Part shown: one piece after another, positions 61,854-64,000 of the stretch
Layout of the letters: every line of letters begins with the position of its first letter
Position numbering within the stretch: the stretch's first letter is position 1
Source of the DNA: VAZQ01 sp963712565
GTDB lineage: Bacteria > Pseudomonadota > Alphaproteobacteria > Rhizobiales > Xanthobacteraceae
Assembly (NCBI GenBank): GCA_963712565.1
Contig: CAVQIP010000034.1
Coordinates: 1-64,000 of the forward strand
Length of the DNA: 64,000 nt
Direction of reading: 5' to 3'
Program-made: the position numbers and the translations under genes
The notes under the pieces: model-generated
Told to the model about the DNA's origin: nothing
What the model saw: the letters and a program-made list of their open reading frames with translations, nothing else
Databases searched by the model: none

Positions 61854-63128
61854 ATGGTTCTGCACACCGCAGCGCCGCGCTTGCGCGGACGGATAAGCCC
61901 GCTCGCCGCGCTTTGTGCGGCCGCCCTCGTGCTCGCGTTCGCCCCGGGCTCCGCCGCCGAGCCGATCAAGATCGGTCTCAGCTTGAGCCTGACCGGAGCC
62001 ACCGCTCCCGCCGGGCGGCAAGTCCAGGCCGGGCTCGAAATCTGGCGCGATCACGTCAACGCGCGAGGCGGCCTCCTCGGACGGCCGGTCGAACTCGTCT
62101 ACTACGACGACCAGGCGAACCCGGCCAATGCGCCCGGCATCTACGCCAAGCTGATGGGCATCGACAAAGTGGACCTGCTGATCGGTCCCTACAGCACTAA
62201 CGTGATCGCGGCGGCGCTTCCCGCGATCATCCAGAACAAACGCATGACCATCGGAATTTTCGGGCTTGGCGCCAACAAGGAGTACAAATACGCCAAATAT
62301 TTTTCGATGAATTCGCAGGGCGCCTCGCCGCGGAACTACTCGCGCGGCTTCTTCGAAATGGCCCTGCAACAGCAACCGAAGCCTGCGCGCGTCGGCCTCG
62401 TCGGCGCGGACGTGGAGTTCTCGCGCAACGCGCTCGATGGCGCGCGCGAGAACGCGAAGGAATTCGGCTTCGACGTGGTCTACGAGCGCACTTATCCGCT
62501 CGCCAACACCGAATATGCGACCATCGTGCGCTCGCTGCAGGCAACCGCGCCGGACGTCGTCTACGCCGCGACGCTGCCGGTCGACACCGTCGGGATCGTG
62601 CGCGCCTCCAACGAAGTGCAGTTCAAGCCGAAGCTCTACGGCGGCGCCTTCCTCGGCCTGCTGGTGACCGGGATCAAGCAGCAGCTTGGACCCCTCATCA
62701 ATGGCCTGGTCAACAACGAGTTCTATATTCCGGCCGCGAGCCTGCAGTTTGCCGGCACCAAGGAATTCCTGGAAGAGTATCAGAAGCGGGCGCAGGGTCT
62801 CGGCATCGATCCGCTCGGCTTCACCTACCCGCCCTATGCCTATGCGGCCGGCCAGGTTCTCGCGCAGGCGGTGATCGCGACCAAATCACTCGATGACGAC
62901 AAGCTCGCCGATTACATCCGCAACAACACGGTCGAAACCGTGATCGGCCCGATGTCCTTCGGAGCCGATGGCGAGTGGAAGACGCCGCGCATCATCTACG
63001 CGCAGTTCCAGAACGTCAGCGGCAATGACATCGGCCAGTTCAAGGACATGTCCCGCCAGGTCGTGGTCTGGCCGTCGGAGCTCAAGACCGGCAGCCTGAT
63101 CTATCCCTATGACCAGGCCCGCAGATGA
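61854..63128 (+). CDS. Branched-chain amino acid/aromatic-type ABC substrate-binding protein (LivK-like)
   Basis: 424 aa. Signal peptide (LAALCAAALVLAFAPGSAAE). Periplasmic-binding fold type I: IKIGLSLSLTGATAPAGRQV, GLEIWRDHVNARGGLLGRPV, VELVYYDDQANPANAPGIYA, DLLIGPYSTNVIAAALPAII. GGGAGGACAATC precedes ATG. No Liv permeases here; it is regulated with the GntR gene. In this family the ligand is often an aromatic acid or amide rather than leucine. Confidence 0.88.
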   Translation: MVLHTAAPRLRGRISPLAALCAAALVLAFAPGSAAEPIKIGLSLSLTGATAPAGRQVQAGLEIWRDHVNARGGLLGRPVELVYYDDQANPANAPGIYAKLMGIDKVDLLIGPYSTNVIAAALPAIIQNKRMTIGIFGLGANKEYKYAKYFSMNSQGASPRNYSRGFFEMALQQQPKPARVGLVGADVEFSRNALDGARENAKEFGFDVVYERTYPLANTEYATIVRSLQATAPDVVYAATLPVDTVGIVRASNEVQFKPKLYGGAFLGLLVTGIKQQLGPLINGLVNNEFYIPAASLQFAGTKEFLEEYQKRAQGLGIDPLGFTYPPYAYAAGQVLAQAVIATKSLDDDKLADYIRNNTVETVIGPMSFGADGEWKTPRIIYAQFQNVSGNDIGQFKDMSRQVVVWPSELKTGSLIYPYDQARR

Positions 63129-63199
63129 AATGATCCTGCTGCGGTCACGATTTTCGGGCCGGGCCCCCAAAGCCGTCGCCGGATCACCTCGCCATGCGG

Positions 63200-64000
63200 C
63201 TATTCGGGCATGCCGGCCTTGCGCAGTCCCTCGGCGATGCGTGCGCGCAGTTGCTGGTACCTCGCGCTGGTGAGCGCGACCGGAACCGGCGAACGCGTAC
63301 GGAATGTCGATAGCGTGGTGCCGGGACGCTTCTGCTCGTAGGCGGCGAGCGCCGCGTGCGCCTCCTCGGCGCGGCCGAGCAGCCCGTAGGCCGCCGCCAG
63401 GAAGGCATGCGATGAAACGTTTTTCGGATTGGCGTCGAGCGCGCTGATCAGCGCGTGGATCGCTTCCTGGTCGCGGCCGAGCAGAAGCAGCGCGTGGCCC
63501 CGACCGTCCAGCCAGGTCCACCGCCCAGGATCGCGCGGGCCGATGCGAGTGGCCTTGGCGAACCAATCGAGCGCCTGTTCCGGCTTGCCCTGATACATGG
63601 TCGACAAGCCGATTTCCTTGTAGGCCCACGGCTCGCCCGGATTTTCCATGACGATCGCTTCGGCCGCGACGATGGCGTCGTCGAAGCGGCCCTGCGCGCG
63701 CCGCAGCGCGGCCTTCGCCTTCAACGCCATGAGGTGACGCGGCTCGATCGTGAGCGCGCGGTCGAGCAGCTGCTCCGCCTTGCGCAACCGCTCGTCCGCC
63801 CCGGTCTGGTAGTAGCCGTTGAGGAATTCGAACACGAGCGTGGTGGCGACGCCGGCCAAGCCATCGACGCTGGTCGGCTGGACCTTCAGCGCCTGCTCGA
63901 ACAGGTTGCGGGCGTCGATCATCGATGCCGGCGATGACGGCAGGTTGAGCACCGCCTTGCCGCGCATGATGAGGTCGACGAGCTCGGCGCTGTCCGGCCT
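63200..64000 (-). CDS. TPR-repeat protein, C-terminal part (continues past right edge)
   Basis: 267 codons inside the window, reading in from the right edge (first residues RPDSAELVDLIMRGKAVLNL). At least five TPR-type helix pairs: ARNLFEQALKVQPTSVDGLA, AEQLLDRALTIEPRHLMALK, DDAIVAAEAIVMENPGEPWA, ALDWFAKATRIGPRDPGRW, AIHALISALDANPKNVSSHA. C-terminal TPR blocks of this type often follow an adenylate cyclase or regulator domain; the N-terminus is not visible. Confidence 0.8.
   Translation of the reverse strand, partial: RPDSAELVDLIMRGKAVLNLPSSPASMIDARNLFEQALKVQPTSVDGLAGVATTLVFEFLNGYYQTGADERLRKAEQLLDRALTIEPRHLMALKAKAALRRAQGRFDDAIVAAEAIVMENPGEPWAYKEIGLSTMYQGKPEQALDWFAKATRIGPRDPGRWTWLDGRGHALLLLGRDQEAIHALISALDANPKNVSSHAFLAAAYGLLGRAEEAHAALAAYEQKRPGTTLSTFRTRSPVPVALTSARYQQLRARIAEGLRKAGMPE

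Overview
The window is GC-rich DNA of an alphaproteobacterium, most likely a Bradyrhizobium-like member of the Hyphomicrobiales. This is inferred from the codon use, the crowd of orphan periplasmic binding proteins (ABC_sub_bind, TctC, DctP and LivK types), the small secreted proteins, and the many strong GGAGG ribosome-binding sites. No rRNA or origin is visible. Two tRNA genes are present: Leu-GAG and Arg-TCG, both on the minus strand.

Layout. (1) 1-20.6 kb is an accessory, decaying region. It opens with tandem minus-strand ABC_sub_bind genes joined by 4-bp ATGA/GTGA overlaps; some are intact, others frameshifted or cut to a head or tail. A cupin, a beta-propeller and a TctC receptor follow, then remnants of two insertion sequences. 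Next comes a compact plus-strand operon: tyrosinase, HEAT-repeat protein, and a HEAT-SCO fusion. After that are an orphan iron-type binding protein, a small phage-like block (P27-type small terminase), a HigB/HigA-type toxin-antitoxin pair with a palindromic operator, and a polysaccharide deacetylase. (2) 20.6-31.6 kb looks like chromosome backbone: tRNA-Leu, lipB, acylphosphatase, a GGCT-like protein, the biotin-carrying alpha subunit of an acyl-CoA carboxylase, an MgtC-type protein, a VOC dioxygenase, 1-Cys peroxiredoxin, a PDZ protein with a dead protease fold, and a cytochrome c/beta-propeller fusion.

(3) 32-42.2 kb is visibly less GC-rich and is the most striking locus. It holds a Pls/PosA-type single-module NRPS (A-T plus membrane-embedded left-handed-helix domains), an amidinotransferase, an S41 peptidase, and sbnB and sbnA homologues that make 2,3-diaminopropionate (Dap), with a TraX-like membrane protein at the end. 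Together these suggest a machine that makes a cationic Dap homopolymer, or a guanidinylated version, in an alphaproteobacterium. (4) 42.4-49.7 kb carries a Cys-rich secreted protein, a DUF805 protein, a BT1-like transporter, another broken ABC_sub_bind gene, a prolyl-oligopeptidase-family hydrolase, a class C beta-lactamase-like hydrolase, IS debris and a duplicated 48-bp repeat. (5) 50-64 kb is backbone again: a DUF4344 metallopeptidase, tRNA-Arg, thioesterase, kelch protein, phosphoesterase, TMEM175-like channel and TctC receptor. A cyclase and a catabolic-looking block follow (MetE-like protein, TRAP receptor, GntR regulator, LivK-type receptor), with paired TGTATACA sites in the divergent promoter region. 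The last gene, a TPR protein, runs off the right edge.

The single-base frameshifts fall in accessory, transposon or duplicated genes, while the housekeeping genes are intact. This argues for real gene decay rather than poor sequence quality.
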